NCBI GenBank assembly: GCA_023667185.1 | Contig: JAMPAP010000005.1 | Span: forward strand, 1 to 46,882 | Reading direction: 5' to 3' | Length of the DNA stretch: 46,882 nucleotides | Source of the DNA: Lachnoclostridium sp. | Lineage (GTDB): Bacteria > Bacteroidota > Bacteroidia > Bacteroidales > Muribaculaceae | Part shown: one piece after another, positions 27,473 through 37,113 of the stretch | Numbering within the stretch: the first letter of the stretch is position 1 | Layout: the number at the start of each line of letters is the position of its first letter | Notes under the pieces: model-generated | The model's database searches: none | What the model was told of the DNA's origin: nothing | Seen by the model: only the letters and a program-made list of their open reading frames with translations | Translations under genes and position numbers: made by a program

Positions 27473-30400
27473 ATGTCATTCCTTTCATTTCTTACTAAAA
27501 TATTTGGCAACAAGTCCCAGCGTGACCTCCGGGAAATTGAGCCGATAGTGAAAAAAATCGAAGAGATGGGACTGCAGCTCAAAGATTTGTCAAACGATGA
27601 GCTTCGTGCCCGCATCACCGCCGTCCGTGAAGATATTAAGGCGGCCACCGAACCCTTCGAAACTGAAAATGCCAAGATCCGACTTGAGGTTGAGGAGCTC
27701 CCCTTTGACCAGCGTCAGCCTCTGTGGGATAAGATTGACCGTAACGATAAAGAGTCGCTTGACGTAATCGAGAAGAAGCTTGAGGAGCATCTTCCCGAGG
27801 TATTTGCCGTAATCCGCGAGACCGCAGCGCGTTTTGCTGCCAACGAGACTATCGAGGTCACCGCAACTCAGCTTGACCGCGACCTCGCTGCTCAGGGTAA
27901 GGATTTCGTCTCTATCGAGGGCGACAAGGCTCTATATAAAAACCACTGGATAGCAGGTGGTAACGAGATCACATGGGATATGATCCACTACCGCGTGCAG
28001 CTCATCGGTGGCGTGGTGCTCGAGCAGGGTAAGATTGCCGAGATGATGACCGGTGAAGGTAAGACCCTCGTGGCTACTTTGCCGGTGTTCCTGCGCTCCC
28101 TCTCAGGCCGCGGCGTGCATGTGGTGACGGTCAACGACTACCTCTCCAAGCGTGACTCCGAATGGATGGGCCCGCTATATATGTTCCACGGCGCTACGGT
28201 GGATTGTATCGACAAGCACCAGCCTAACACGGCCGAGCGTCGGCGCGCTTACGAGTGTGATATCACCTTCGGTACCAACAATGAGTTTGGTTTCGACTAC
28301 CTCCGTGACAATATGGCCATGACTCCGGGCGAGAAGGTGCAGCGTAAGCATTACTACGCTATCGTCGATGAGGTCGACTCAGTGCTTATCGATGATGCCC
28401 GTACACCTCTTATTATATCAGGACCCGTGGCCAAGGGTGACGACCAGCTCTTTGACCAGTTTAAGTTTAATGTCGAAAAGGTTGTGGAGGCTCAGCGCCG
28501 CCTCGTGAACCGCATCCTCTCCGAGGCTCGCACCAAGCTTGCCAGCGAAGATAAGGAGGTTCAGAAGGAGGGTGCACTTCTCCTGTATCGCGCTTATAAG
28601 GCTCTCCCCAAGACAGGCGCTCTTATCAAGATGCTCTCTCAAGAGGGTATGAAGAGTGTCCTTCTTGATACTGAGGCTTACTATATGCAGGACAATAACC
28701 GTGAAATGCATATCGTGACTGATCCTCTCTATTTCATTATCGATGAGAAGAATCGCTCCGTAGAGCTTACTGACAAGGGTATCGACGAACTTACCGGAAA
28801 GAGTGATGACCCTAATTTCTTCGTCCTCCCTGATATCGCATCGCAGCTCTCGGCTACCGAGTCGATCACTGACCTTGCCGAGCGTCAGGCTGAGAAGGAT
28901 CGCCTGATGCAGGAATATGCTATCAAGTCAGAGCGCGTTCACACTGTGACACAGCTTCTTAAAGCTTACACTCTCTTTGAGAAGGACGTGGAATACGTCA
29001 TTGACGATGGTAAGATCAAGATCGTTGATGAGCAGACGGGCCGTATCATGGAGGGTCGTCGATACAGCGACGGTCTTCACCAGGCCATCGAGGCCAAGGA
29101 GGGTGTGAAGGTTGAGGCCGCCACCCAGACGTTTGCTACCATCACGCTCCAGAACTATTTCCGCATGTATCACAAGCTTGCCGGTATGACCGGTACTGCT
29201 GAGACTGAGGCCGGTGAGTTCTGGGATATCTACAAGCTCGATGTGGTGACCATCCCCACCAACCGTCCCATCGCCCGCAAGGACCTCGGTGACCGTGTAT
29301 ATAAGACCAAGAAAGAAAAATATGCTGCCGTAATCGAGGAGATCGAGGAGATGGTAAAGCAGGGACGCCCCGTCCTGGTAGGTACCACGTCGGTGGAGAT
29401 CTCTCAGCTTTTAAGCCGTATGCTTGAGCTCCGCAGGATTCCTCACAATGTCCTCAACGCCAAGCTCCACCAGAAGGAGGCCGAGATCGTTGCTCAAGCC
29501 GGTAAGAAGGGCATGGTGACTATCGCCACCAACATGGCCGGTCGTGGTACTGACATCAAGCTTACTCCTGAAGTCAAGGAGGCCGGCGGTCTGGCCATCA
29601 TCGGTACAGAGCGCCACGAGTCGCGCCGTGTCGACAATCAGCTCCGCGGTCGTTCCGGCCGTCAGGGTGACCCGGGTTCGTCAGTATTCTATGTGTCTTT
29701 CGAGGATCAGCTCATGCGTCTCTTCGCTGCTGACCGTATCAAGAAGATGCTTGACCGTATGGGGCTCGAAGAGGGCGAGCGTATTGACAACTCGCTGATG
29801 AACAAGGCTATCGGTAATGCTCAGGTGCGTGTCGAGGAAAACAACTTCGGTATCCGTAAGCGTTTGCTCGAGTATGACGATGTCATGAATAAGCAGCGTA
29901 CCTACATCTACAACCGTCGTAACCACGCTCTCTATGGTGAGCGTATCGGTATTGACATCTCCAATATGATGTGGGATCTTATCGAAAACCTCGTAAACCT
30001 CTATGGCCCTGCCGAATACGATGACCTCGCACTTGAGATGTTCAAGACCATGACCATCGAGATGCCTTTCACCGCTGAGGAATACCGCTCGCTCGACAAG
30101 GAGACTGCTATCGAGAAGATTCACACTGCTGTGACTGAGGCGTTTGACCGCAAGTCGCAGGCGATAATTGAGGTTGCCAAGCCTGTAATCGTCGACTGCG
30201 TGGAAAATCGTGGTATGCAGGGTCGCATCGTAGTTCCCATGACTGATGGCAAGCGCTATTACAACCTGGTGGTTGACCTCAAAGAGGCCTATGATTCCGG
30301 TTGCAAGACTATCGTTAAGGAGTGGCACAAGGCTGTGCTCCTCGTTACCATCGACGAGCTCTGGAAGGAACATCTCCGCGAACTTGACCAGCTCCGCCAG

Positions 30401-30823
30401 AGCGTACAGAATGCTTCTTACGAGCAGAAAGATCCTCTGGTAATCTACAAGGTAGAGTCGTTCCACCTCTTCGAGCAGATGCTCAATACCCTCAACGAGA
30501 AGTCAATGGCTACACTCATGCGCGGCCACATATATATCCCGGAGCAGCGTCAGCCTTCAACTGAAGAAGCTCAGGCCCAGCGTCCGGCACCTGCCGCACC
30601 CAAGGTAGAGCGCGCCATGCCGGAGCATCGCCAGGACTACTCCAAGTATCAGACATCGCGCGAGAATCTCCCCGGCGAAGCAGCACAGCGTGCCGCTGCA
30701 TCACAGCAGCAAGGCCGTCAGCCAGCCCAGCCCGTGAAGGCCGGTCCGAAGATCAACCGCAACGATCCCTGTCCCTGCGGCTCAGGCAAGAAATACAAAA
30801 ACTGCCACGGCCGCGGCCTCTGA
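27473..30823 (+). CDS. secA: Preprotein translocase ATPase SecA
   Basis: SecA drives preproteins through SecYEG using ATP. The 1116-residue length is typical of Bacteroidetes SecA, which carries insertions relative to E. coli (901). Walker A is [17 protein letters not shown], Walker B is [20 protein letters not shown], and the second motor domain has [13 protein letters not shown] and [14 protein letters not shown]. The zinc-binding tail [13 protein letters not shown] for SecB or ribosome contact is intact. I chose the ATG at 27473 ([18 protein letters not shown]); the longer open frame from 27398 overlaps the previous gene. Confidence 0.98.
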   Translation: MSFLSFLTKIFGNKSQRDLREIEPIVKKIEEMGLQLKDLSNDELRARITAVREDIKAATEPFETENAKIRLEVEELPFDQRQPLWDKIDRNDKESLDVIEKKLEEHLPEVFAVIRETAARFAANETIEVTATQLDRDLAAQGKDFVSIEGDKALYKNHWIAGGNEITWDMIHYRVQLIGGVVLEQGKIAEMMTGEGKTLVATLPVFLRSLSGRGVHVVTVNDYLSKRDSEWMGPLYMFHGATVDCIDKHQPNTAERRRAYECDITFGTNNEFGFDYLRDNMAMTPGEKVQRKHYYAIVDEVDSVLIDDARTPLIISGPVAKGDDQLFDQFKFNVEKVVEAQRRLVNRILSEARTKLASEDKEVQKEGALLLYRAYKALPKTGALIKMLSQEGMKSVLLDTEAYYMQDNNREMHIVTDPLYFIIDEKNRSVELTDKGIDELTGKSDDPNFFVLPDIASQLSATESITDLAERQAEKDRLMQEYAIKSERVHTVTQLLKAYTLFEKDVEYVIDDGKIKIVDEQTGRIMEGRRYSDGLHQAIEAKEGVKVEAATQTFATITLQNYFRMYHKLAGMTGTAETEAGEFWDIYKLDVVTIPTNRPIARKDLGDRVYKTKKEKYAAVIEEIEEMVKQGRPVLVGTTSVEISQLLSRMLELRRIPHNVLNAKLHQKEAEIVAQAGKKGMVTIATNMAGRGTDIKLTPEVKEAGGLAIIGTERHESRRVDNQLRGRSGRQGDPGSSVFYVSFEDQLMRLFAADRIKKMLDRMGLEEGERIDNSLMNKAIGNAQVRVEENNFGIRKRLLEYDDVMNKQRTYIYNRRNHALYGERIGIDISNMMWDLIENLVNLYGPAEYDDLALEMFKTMTIEMPFTAEEYRSLDKETAIEKIHTAVTEAFDRKSQAIIEVAKPVIVDCVENRGMQGRIVVPMTDGKRYYNLVVDLKEAYDSGCKTIVKEWHKAVLLVTIDELWKEHLRELDQLRQSVQNASYEQKDPLVIYKVESFHLFEQMLNTLNEKSMATLMRGHIYIPEQRQPSTEEAQAQRPAPAAPKVERAMPEHRQDYSKYQTSRENLPGEAAQRAAASQQQGRQPAQPVKAGPKINRNDPCPCGSGKKYKNCHGRGL

Positions 30824-30844
30824 TACCCCGCTAAAATAACAAAT

Positions 30845-30889
30845 AGTCAAGGAGCCGGGTTACCATCATGGTAATCCGGCTCCTTGACT
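30845..30889. terminator. Bidirectional terminator between secA and the ABC-F gene
   Basis: AGTCAAGGAGCCGGGTTACC (30845-30864) continues into a near-perfect 22-bp stem with its partner ending at 30889, with a very small loop. A-rich sequence flanks the left side and T-rich the right, so it can serve both convergent genes. Confidence 0.85.
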
Positions 30890-30903
30890 TTATGACATTT
30901 TGG

Positions 30904-32877
30904 TTATTTGCGGGATTGGTAGTCGTCGAGCTCCATCTCGGCGAGTTCCCATACGGAGATTGCGTTATCAAGGTCCTTATGGAGCTTGCCATGCCGCTCA
31001 TACTGCTCAGCCGCGGCATTGCCCGTGGCTAACTGCTCTTCGAGCAGGGCTATTTCCTGTTCGATGGCAGCCACAGCGGCCTCCGCGTCCTGAACTTTCT
31101 TTTTCAGGCGGCGCACAGTCTTTTCAAATTCTTTTTGCTCAGCATAGGAACGGCGGCGGGGCTGCTCCTCAGCTACGGGCGCGGGTTTCTGCTCCTTGGG
31201 TTTAGCAGTTGATGTGGCCGCTGCGAGTGTTGTCGGAGTTTTCCGCTCCAGTTCGGCAAGTGACGACAGTTTTTTCTTCTCAAGAAATTCGTAAATTCCT
31301 CCGAGACATTCCTTGACCTGACCGCCTCCGAATTCGTAGACTTTCTCGACGAGACCGTCAAGAAATTCACGGTCGTGGCTGACGAGAATTACCGTGCCAT
31401 TGAAGTCCTTAATGGCTTGCTTGAGGATATCCTTAGTGGACATATCGAGGTGGTTGGTGGGCTCGTCGAGTATCAGCAGGTTGACCGGTTCGAGCAGTAG
31501 CTTGATCATGGCAAGCCGGGTCTTTTCACCGCCGGAGAGCACCTTGACTTTCTTGTCGGAGGCTTCGCCGCCAAACATAAATGCGCCGAGGATATCACGA
31601 ATTTTTGTGCGGATATCACCTACGGCCACGCGGTCGATGGTGTCAAATACGGTCAGTTCGCCATCAAGCAGCGATGCTTGATTCTGAGCGAAATAACCTA
31701 TCTTTACGTTATGGCCTATCTTGAGCGAACCGGTGAACGGAATTTCGCCCATGATACATTTTACGAGTGTGGATTTACCTTCGCCGTTTTTGCCAACGAA
31801 TGCAACTTTCTCGCCTCGCTTGATAGTGAATGTGGCTCCGTCAAACACCTGATGGTCGCCGTAAGCCTTGCCCACGTTCTCGGCTATCACCGGATAGTCG
31901 CCCGAGCGCGGGGCAGGGGGAAACCGCAAGTTAAGGTGTGAGGTGTCCACTTCATCAATCTCGATGCGTTCGATCTTCTCGAGCTGCTTGATGCGGCTCT
32001 GCACCTGTACGCTCTTGGTGGCTTTATAGCGGAACCGCTCGATAAATTCTTCGGTGTCCTGGATCTGTTTCTGCTGATTGAGGTAGGCACGGCGCTGTTG
32101 CTCAAGGCGCTCCTGGCGGAGTACCACATATTTCGAGTAGTTGACCGAATAATCGTAGATATGGCTCAGGGAGATTTCGATGGTGCGATTTGTTACATTG
32201 TCGATAAACGCGCGGTCGTGGCTCACGAGCACTACGGCGTCAGCCTTGGTACTGAGGAAATTCTCGAGCCACTGTATTGACTCTATGTCAAGATGGTTGG
32301 TGGGCTCGTCGAGAAGCAGCACGTCAGGCCGGGTCAGAAGTATCTTGGCAAGCTCGATGCGCATACGCCATCCGCCGGAAAATTCTGATGTAGGCCGGTC
32401 AAAGTCGCTACGTGCGAAACCGAGTCCGGCGAGGGTCTTCTCCATCTCAGCCTCGAAATTGTCGCTCTGCTCCATGGCAAGGCGATCGGTGAGGTTTGTG
32501 ATATCCTCTATGAGTGAAGCGTAACTCTCTGATTCATAGTCAGTGCGCGATGCCAATTCCTCGTTCATCTTCTCGAGGCGGCGGTTCATATCGTCAATGT
32601 GAGAGAATGCCTTGCGTACCTCCTCGGTGACAGTTGTAGTGTCAGAGGTCACGATATGCTGGGGCAGATAGCCGATTGTAGTGCCAGAGGGCATGGCGAT
32701 AGAGCCGCTTGTAGGTTTCTGCAGCCCGGCCAATATCTTGAGCATGGTAGATTTGCCGGCGCCGTTTTTGCCGACGAGAGCTATCTTGTCCTTTCGGTTG
32801 ATGATGTAAGAGATATTGTCCAGCAACGTCTTGGCACTGAACTCTACCGAGATGTTATTAATCGAGATACTTGTCAT
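30904..32877 (-). CDS. ABC-F family ATP-binding cassette protein
   Basis: A 657-residue soluble protein with two ABC domains and no membrane domain. Domain 1 has Walker A VGKNGAGKSTMLKIL, signature EFSGGWRMRIELAKILL and Walker B LLLDEPTNHLD. Domain 2 has VGKNGEGKSTLVKCI, LSGGEKTRLAMIKLLL and LLILDEPTNHLD. The linker between them (about 240-300) is the basic helical arm that reaches the ribosome in ABC-F translation factors. The C-terminal 110 residues are a coiled coil, as in Uup/EttA relatives. A ribosome-associated role is likely. A resistance role is possible in the family but is not indicated here. Its start follows the ugd stop directly. Confidence 0.93.
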   Translation of the reverse strand: MTSISINNISVEFSAKTLLDNISYIINRKDKIALVGKNGAGKSTMLKILAGLQKPTSGSIAMPSGTTIGYLPQHIVTSDTTTVTEEVRKAFSHIDDMNRRLEKMNEELASRTDYESESYASLIEDITNLTDRLAMEQSDNFEAEMEKTLAGLGFARSDFDRPTSEFSGGWRMRIELAKILLTRPDVLLLDEPTNHLDIESIQWLENFLSTKADAVVLVSHDRAFIDNVTNRTIEISLSHIYDYSVNYSKYVVLRQERLEQQRRAYLNQQKQIQDTEEFIERFRYKATKSVQVQSRIKQLEKIERIEIDEVDTSHLNLRFPPAPRSGDYPVIAENVGKAYGDHQVFDGATFTIKRGEKVAFVGKNGEGKSTLVKCIMGEIPFTGSLKIGHNVKIGYFAQNQASLLDGELTVFDTIDRVAVGDIRTKIRDILGAFMFGGEASDKKVKVLSGGEKTRLAMIKLLLEPVNLLILDEPTNHLDMSTKDILKQAIKDFNGTVILVSHDREFLDGLVEKVYEFGGGQVKECLGGIYEFLEKKKLSSLAELERKTPTTLAAATSTAKPKEQKPAPVAEEQPRRRSYAEQKEFEKTVRRLKKKVQDAEAAVAAIEQEIALLEEQLATGNAAAEQYERHGKLHKDLDNAISVWELAEMELDDYQSRK

Positions 32878-34197
32878 TTAGTCGCGTGAGAATAGGTCGC
32901 GGGTGTAGACCTTTGACGAAACGTCAGAGAGGTCATCGCTGGTACGGTTAGCCAGGATGGCGCGAGAGCGGCGCTTGAACTCCTCAAGGTCGTTGACCAC
33001 GCGTGAGCCGAAGAAAGTAGATCCGTCGGCAAGTGTCGGCTCATAGATAATCACGGTCGCACCCTTGGCTTTGATGCGCTTCATGACGCCCTGAATTGAC
33101 GACTGACGGAAGTTATCGGAGTTTGACTTCATGGTAAGGCGGTAAACGCCGATGGTACATTCACCCTCATCAGTATTGCCGAATGAAGGCTGTGAATAGT
33201 AGTCATACCATCCGGCCATGCGGAGCACCTGATCAGCAATGAAATCCTTGCGGGTGCGGTTGCTCTCCACGATAGCCGTCATCATCTGCTGGGGCACGTC
33301 GGCATAGTTGGCCAGCAGCTGCTTGGTATCCTTGGGCAGGCAGTAGCCACCGTAGCCGAACGACGGATTGTTGTAATGTGTTCCGATACGGGGATCAAGC
33401 CCGATGCCTTCGATAATAGCCTTGGAATCAAGACCTTTCACCTCGGCATAAGTGTCGAGCTCATTGAAATAGCTTACGCGGAGCGCAAGGTAAGTGTTGG
33501 CAAACAGTTTGACGGCCTCGGCCTCTTTCATGCCCATGAAAAGTGTAGGAATATCCTCCTTTATAGCTCCCTGCTGAAGCAGCCCGGCAAATATGTGAGC
33601 TGCCTTTTCAAGCTTCGCTATATCAGTCACTTGAGCTATTGCTTCGTTCTCGGCAGCGTATTCCGGCCGGTCGATCAGCTTGGGAATTCCTACGATGATG
33701 CGCGAAGGGTAGAGGTTGTCATACAGCGCCTTGGATTCACGCAGAAACTCCGGCGAAAAGAGCAGATTGAACTGCTTCACGCCCTTGGCGGCATACTTCA
33801 GATAAAGTGAGCGGCAATAGCCTACGGGAATTGTTGACTTAATGACCATGACAGCCTGAGGGTTTACCTCCAGCACAAGGTCGATCACCTCCTCGACGTG
33901 AGATGTGTCAAAATAGTTTCTGACCGGATCATAGTTAGTGGGCGCGGCGATTACCACGAAGTCAGCATCGCGGTAAGCGGCTTTGCCGTCAAGAGTAGCC
34001 GTGAGGTCGAGCTCCTTCTCAGCGAGGTATTTCTCTATATATTCATCGCTGATAGGGGATCGACGGTCGTTGATCAAATCCACCTTCTCGGGGATGACAT
34101 CTACAGCAGTAACATGACAATGTTGAGCCAGCAGTGTGGCGATACTAAGTCCTACGTAGCCTGTTCCGGCCACAGCAATATTATACTTCTTTTCCAT
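32878..34197 (-). CDS. Nucleotide-sugar dehydrogenase (UDP-glucose 6-dehydrogenase-like)
   Basis: A 439-residue NAD-dependent enzyme of the UDP-glucose/GDP-mannose dehydrogenase family, which oxidises a sugar nucleotide to the uronic acid for surface polysaccharides. The Rossmann motif is [16 protein letters not shown]. The catalytic Cys286 is in [29 protein letters not shown] and [13 protein letters not shown] are diagnostic. Which sugar is used is not certain, though the Ugd subgroup is most likely. It is longer than E. coli Ugd (388). The start codon lies seven bases after a perfect -7 box, so the transcript is probably leaderless or nearly so. Confidence 0.92.
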   Translation of the reverse strand: MEKKYNIAVAGTGYVGLSIATLLAQHCHVTAVDVIPEKVDLINDRRSPISDEYIEKYLAEKELDLTATLDGKAAYRDADFVVIAAPTNYDPVRNYFDTSHVEEVIDLVLEVNPQAVMVIKSTIPVGYCRSLYLKYAAKGVKQFNLLFSPEFLRESKALYDNLYPSRIIVGIPKLIDRPEYAAENEAIAQVTDIAKLEKAAHIFAGLLQQGAIKEDIPTLFMGMKEAEAVKLFANTYLALRVSYFNELDTYAEVKGLDSKAIIEGIGLDPRIGTHYNNPSFGYGGYCLPKDTKQLLANYADVPQQMMTAIVESNRTRKDFIADQVLRMAGWYDYYSQPSFGNTDEGECTIGVYRLTMKSNSDNFRQSSIQGVMKRIKAKGATVIIYEPTLADGSTFFGSRVVNDLEEFKRRSRAILANRTSDDLSDVSSKVYTRDLFSRD

Positions 34198-34204
34198 ATG
34201 GCGG

Positions 34205-34212
34205 CAAAGTTA
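34205..34212 (-). promoter_or_regulatory. -7 promoter box of ugd
   Basis: The minus strand reads TAACTTTG, seven bases before the ATG at 34197. Given that transcripts usually start a few bases after this box, almost no 5' leader is expected. Confidence 0.75.
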
Positions 34213-34248
34213 CGGAATTTTTATTGAATAGAATAATTTTACACCCCA

Positions 34249-34281
34249 TTTGTACGTTTAATATAATTATGAGTAATTTTG
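34249..34281 (+). promoter_or_regulatory. Promoter of the PorE-like lipoprotein gene
   Basis: TTTG at 34249-34252 and TAATTTTG at 34274-34281 with a 21-base spacer. The -7 box lies inside the open frame, overlapping the in-frame ATG at 34269, so translation must begin downstream at 34284 or 34287. Confidence 0.75.
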
Positions 34282-34286
34282 CAATG

Positions 34287-36251
34287 ATGAAACTGATCAG
34301 ATCCGCTATATATTGCATCTGCTGCATGCTGATGATGTCAGCCTGCTCCACAGCAAAGATGAAGACCGCCGACGAGCAAATGGCCCGCGGCGAATACTTC
34401 GATGCGTCAAAGACCTATCGAAAGATATATAACAAGTTGAAAGCCAAAGAGCAGCGCACCGAGCGCGGCGTAGTAGCCTTCAAGATGGCCGAGTGTTACA
34501 GAGCCTTGGGTCAGGATGCGCGCGCAGCTGCGGCTTACCAGAATGCCATAAGATATGAATATCCTGATACGACCGCATATCTGCATCTTGCACAGTCGCT
34601 CCACGGCGACGGCAAGTATGACCGCGCAGTTAAGGCTTACCAGGACTATCTGGCCATGCGCCCCGGCGACAAGGTTGCCATGACGGGTCTGGCCGGCGCT
34701 CAGAAAGCATCAGAGCTCAAGAAAAACCGCACCCGTCACGTAGTGAAAAATGCCAAGCTTTTCAACTCGCGCCGCTCTGACTTCTCACCGATGTTTAACG
34801 ACGAGATTCTCTACTTTACTACTACTAATGAGAAGGTTACCGGCTCTAACCGTAGCGAGATCACCGGTATGAAGCGCAGCGATATATGGATGTCACGCAA
34901 AAATGAGCGCGGCGAGTGGCAGCGTCCCGAGCCCGTAGAAGGGGAGCTCAACACCGAGATGGACGAGGGCATAATGTCGTTTTCGCCCGACGGTTCCACG
35001 ATGTATCTTACCCGCGCCCGCCGCGAGCCCAACAAGAGCACCGGAGTGGAGATCGCCACCTCACAGCGCAGCGACGCCAAGTGGAGCGCCCCTGTGAAGC
35101 TCGACATCACAAATGATACCGTCACATCCTTCGGCCATCCAGCCGTAAGCCCCTCGGGAACATATCTTTACTTCACATCAGATATGCCCGGCGAAGGAGG
35201 TAAGGATCTCTGGCGCATAAACCTCAAGGAGCGCGCCGGTTCGCTCGAAAATCTCGGCCCGGCCATTAATACTCCCGGTGATGAGATGTTCCCCTATATG
35301 CTGACTGACTCGATAATGTACTTCGCCTCCGACGGTCATCCCGGACTCGGCGGTCTTGACATTTTCAAGGCTACACTTACCCCTTCCGGAGGCTGGCTTG
35401 TGGAAAACATGGGCGTGCCCATCAACTCTGAAGGCGATGACTTCGGTATCACCTTCGAGTCACCCGTCCGTGAGGCCGGATATTTCAGCTCCAACCGTGG
35501 TGACGGCCGCGGTTATGACCATCTCTACTCCTTCGAGCTCCCTGACCTGAATATACTTATCTCAGGCTGGGTGCTTGACAAGGATGAAGAGCCCGTGCCA
35601 GGTGCCGTGATTCGTATCGTCGGCGACGATGGCTCTAACCAGCGCGCAATCGCTAAAAACGATGGCTCATTCTCCTTCCCGCTCAGCCGCGGCGTAAGAT
35701 ATGTGATGCTTGCCGGTGCCAAAGGCTATCTCAATGCCAAGCAGCAGTTTACCTCTGATGCCGCCGAGGAAGATGCCGAGTATAACATCGACTTTATCCT
35801 TGCCTCAGTCACTAAGCCGAATATACTCGAAAATATCTTCTATGACTACGATAAGGCCACCCTTCGCCCTGAGTCGAAAACGGCTCTCGACGAGCTGGTG
35901 ACCCTTCTTAACGATAACCCCAATATCACCGTCGAGATGGCCTCGCATACTGACCGTCACGGCTCCGAAGAGTATAACCTTGACCTCTCGGCACGCCGTG
36001 CCAAGTCAGTGATCGATTATCTTATCGAGGCCGGTATCGCACCTGACCGACTGCAGTTCCAGGGCTACGGCAAGTCGCGCCCCAAGGTTATTACAAAGCG
36101 CCTGGCCCGCGAATTTCCCCAGTTTAAGGAGGGCGACGTGCTTGATGTAGAGTTTGTGGAATCCCTCTCGCCTGAAGATCAGGATGCGGCTGACCAGATC
36201 AACCGCCGTACTGAATTCCAGGTATTGTCGACTGATTATATGATGTTCTAA
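34287..36251 (+). CDS. PorE-like outer-membrane lipoprotein (TPR, PD40, CRD, OmpA)
   Basis: A 654-residue lipoprotein (counting from the ATG at 34287). It has a signal peptide with lipobox LMMSAC and Cys20 as the predicted lipid anchor. Domains follow in order: TPR-like helices (about 30-145), PD40 beta-propeller repeats (about 160-425, for example SFSPDGSTMYLTRA and HPAVSPSGTYLYFTSD), a carboxypeptidase-regulatory-like fold (about 430-520, GWVLDKDEEPVPGAVIRIVG) and an OmpA C-terminal peptidoglycan-binding domain (about 530-640, with NLDLSARRAKSVIDYL). This order is that of PorE, a type IX secretion factor in Porphyromonas, but related PD40-OmpA proteins also occur outside T9SS. GSCFA and murF-alr follow. 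Confidence 0.88.
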   Translation: MKLIRSAIYCICCMLMMSACSTAKMKTADEQMARGEYFDASKTYRKIYNKLKAKEQRTERGVVAFKMAECYRALGQDARAAAAYQNAIRYEYPDTTAYLHLAQSLHGDGKYDRAVKAYQDYLAMRPGDKVAMTGLAGAQKASELKKNRTRHVVKNAKLFNSRRSDFSPMFNDEILYFTTTNEKVTGSNRSEITGMKRSDIWMSRKNERGEWQRPEPVEGELNTEMDEGIMSFSPDGSTMYLTRARREPNKSTGVEIATSQRSDAKWSAPVKLDITNDTVTSFGHPAVSPSGTYLYFTSDMPGEGGKDLWRINLKERAGSLENLGPAINTPGDEMFPYMLTDSIMYFASDGHPGLGGLDIFKATLTPSGGWLVENMGVPINSEGDDFGITFESPVREAGYFSSNRGDGRGYDHLYSFELPDLNILISGWVLDKDEEPVPGAVIRIVGDDGSNQRAIAKNDGSFSFPLSRGVRYVMLAGAKGYLNAKQQFTSDAAEEDAEYNIDFILASVTKPNILENIFYDYDKATLRPESKTALDELVTLLNDNPNITVEMASHTDRHGSEEYNLDLSARRAKSVIDYLIEAGIAPDRLQFQGYGKSRPKVITKRLAREFPQFKEGDVLDVEFVESLSPEDQDAADQINRRTEFQVLSTDYMMF

Positions 36252-36264
36252 CAGGGGAACGGTC

Positions 36265-37113
36265 ATGCGATTCAGAACTGAGATACAGGTCTCCCGGGGA
36301 GCATTTGACATCGGTGGCGATGACAAGATAGTGATGCTCGGCTCATGCTTCACTGATGAAGTGGGGGAGAGGTTGCTTCACGACGGCTTCGACGTCGTGG
36401 CTAATCCCCTCGGCCCGATTTACAATCCCATAGTCCTAGCCCGCACACTTCGGCGCGCTCTGGACGGATACAGCTTCAGTGAAGCAGACCTCATGGATGG
36501 CCCGCGCGGAAGCCATTGTCTCGAATACGCCACCCGCTACAGCGGAGCGCCTGACGATACCCTCCGTCGGCTCAACGAAGACTTCTCTGCTCTTAGCGAT
36601 GCCTTAGCCAATTGCCAAACCCTTATCCTCACTCTTGGTACGGCATATGTGTTTGAGTATCAGACGACAGGCGCCGTGGTGGGTAATTGCCATAAGTTTC
36701 ACGACTCCTTGTTCACCCGCCGCAGGCTTCATCCGGGTGAGGTTGTAGATGCCCTCGAACCTGTTCTCGAACGATTGTCAAAGACGTGCAATATAATCCT
36801 GACAGTTAGTCCGATACGCCATCTCGCCGATGGCCTTCACGGCAATACCCTCAGCAAATCCACCCTCCACCTTGCCGCCGACATCCTGATGCGCCGAGTA
36901 AGGGGCGTGGAATATTTCCCCGCCTTCGAGATCCTCGTTGACGACCTCCGCGACTATCGCTTCTACGCCGAAGATATGAAGCACCCCTCCCCGGTGGCCG
37001 TCGACTATATTTATGAGATATTTTCCAATACATATTTTAACGAAACTGTCAAGACGCTGGCCATCGAGCGGCGCCGTCAATACAAGCAGCAAAATCATCG
37101 CCAGATATTATGA
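36265..37113 (+). CDS. GSCFA domain protein
   Basis: A 282-residue protein with the GSCFA family signature near its start: VMLGSCFTDEVGERLLHDG (the GSCF motif with Asp in the next turn). TLGTAYVFEYQTTGAVVGNC and the HPSPVAVDYIYEIF block near the end are also typical. GSCFA proteins are SGNH/GDSL-like and probably act as esterases or lipases, but no substrate is known. The gene is downstream of the OmpA lipoprotein gene and overlaps murF-alr by ATGA, so the three are probably expressed together. Confidence 0.88.
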   Translation: MRFRTEIQVSRGAFDIGGDDKIVMLGSCFTDEVGERLLHDGFDVVANPLGPIYNPIVLARTLRRALDGYSFSEADLMDGPRGSHCLEYATRYSGAPDDTLRRLNEDFSALSDALANCQTLILTLGTAYVFEYQTTGAVVGNCHKFHDSLFTRRRLHPGEVVDALEPVLERLSKTCNIILTVSPIRHLADGLHGNTLSKSTLHLAADILMRRVRGVEYFPAFEILVDDLRDYRFYAEDMKHPSPVAVDYIYEIFSNTYFNETVKTLAIERRRQYKQQNHRQIL

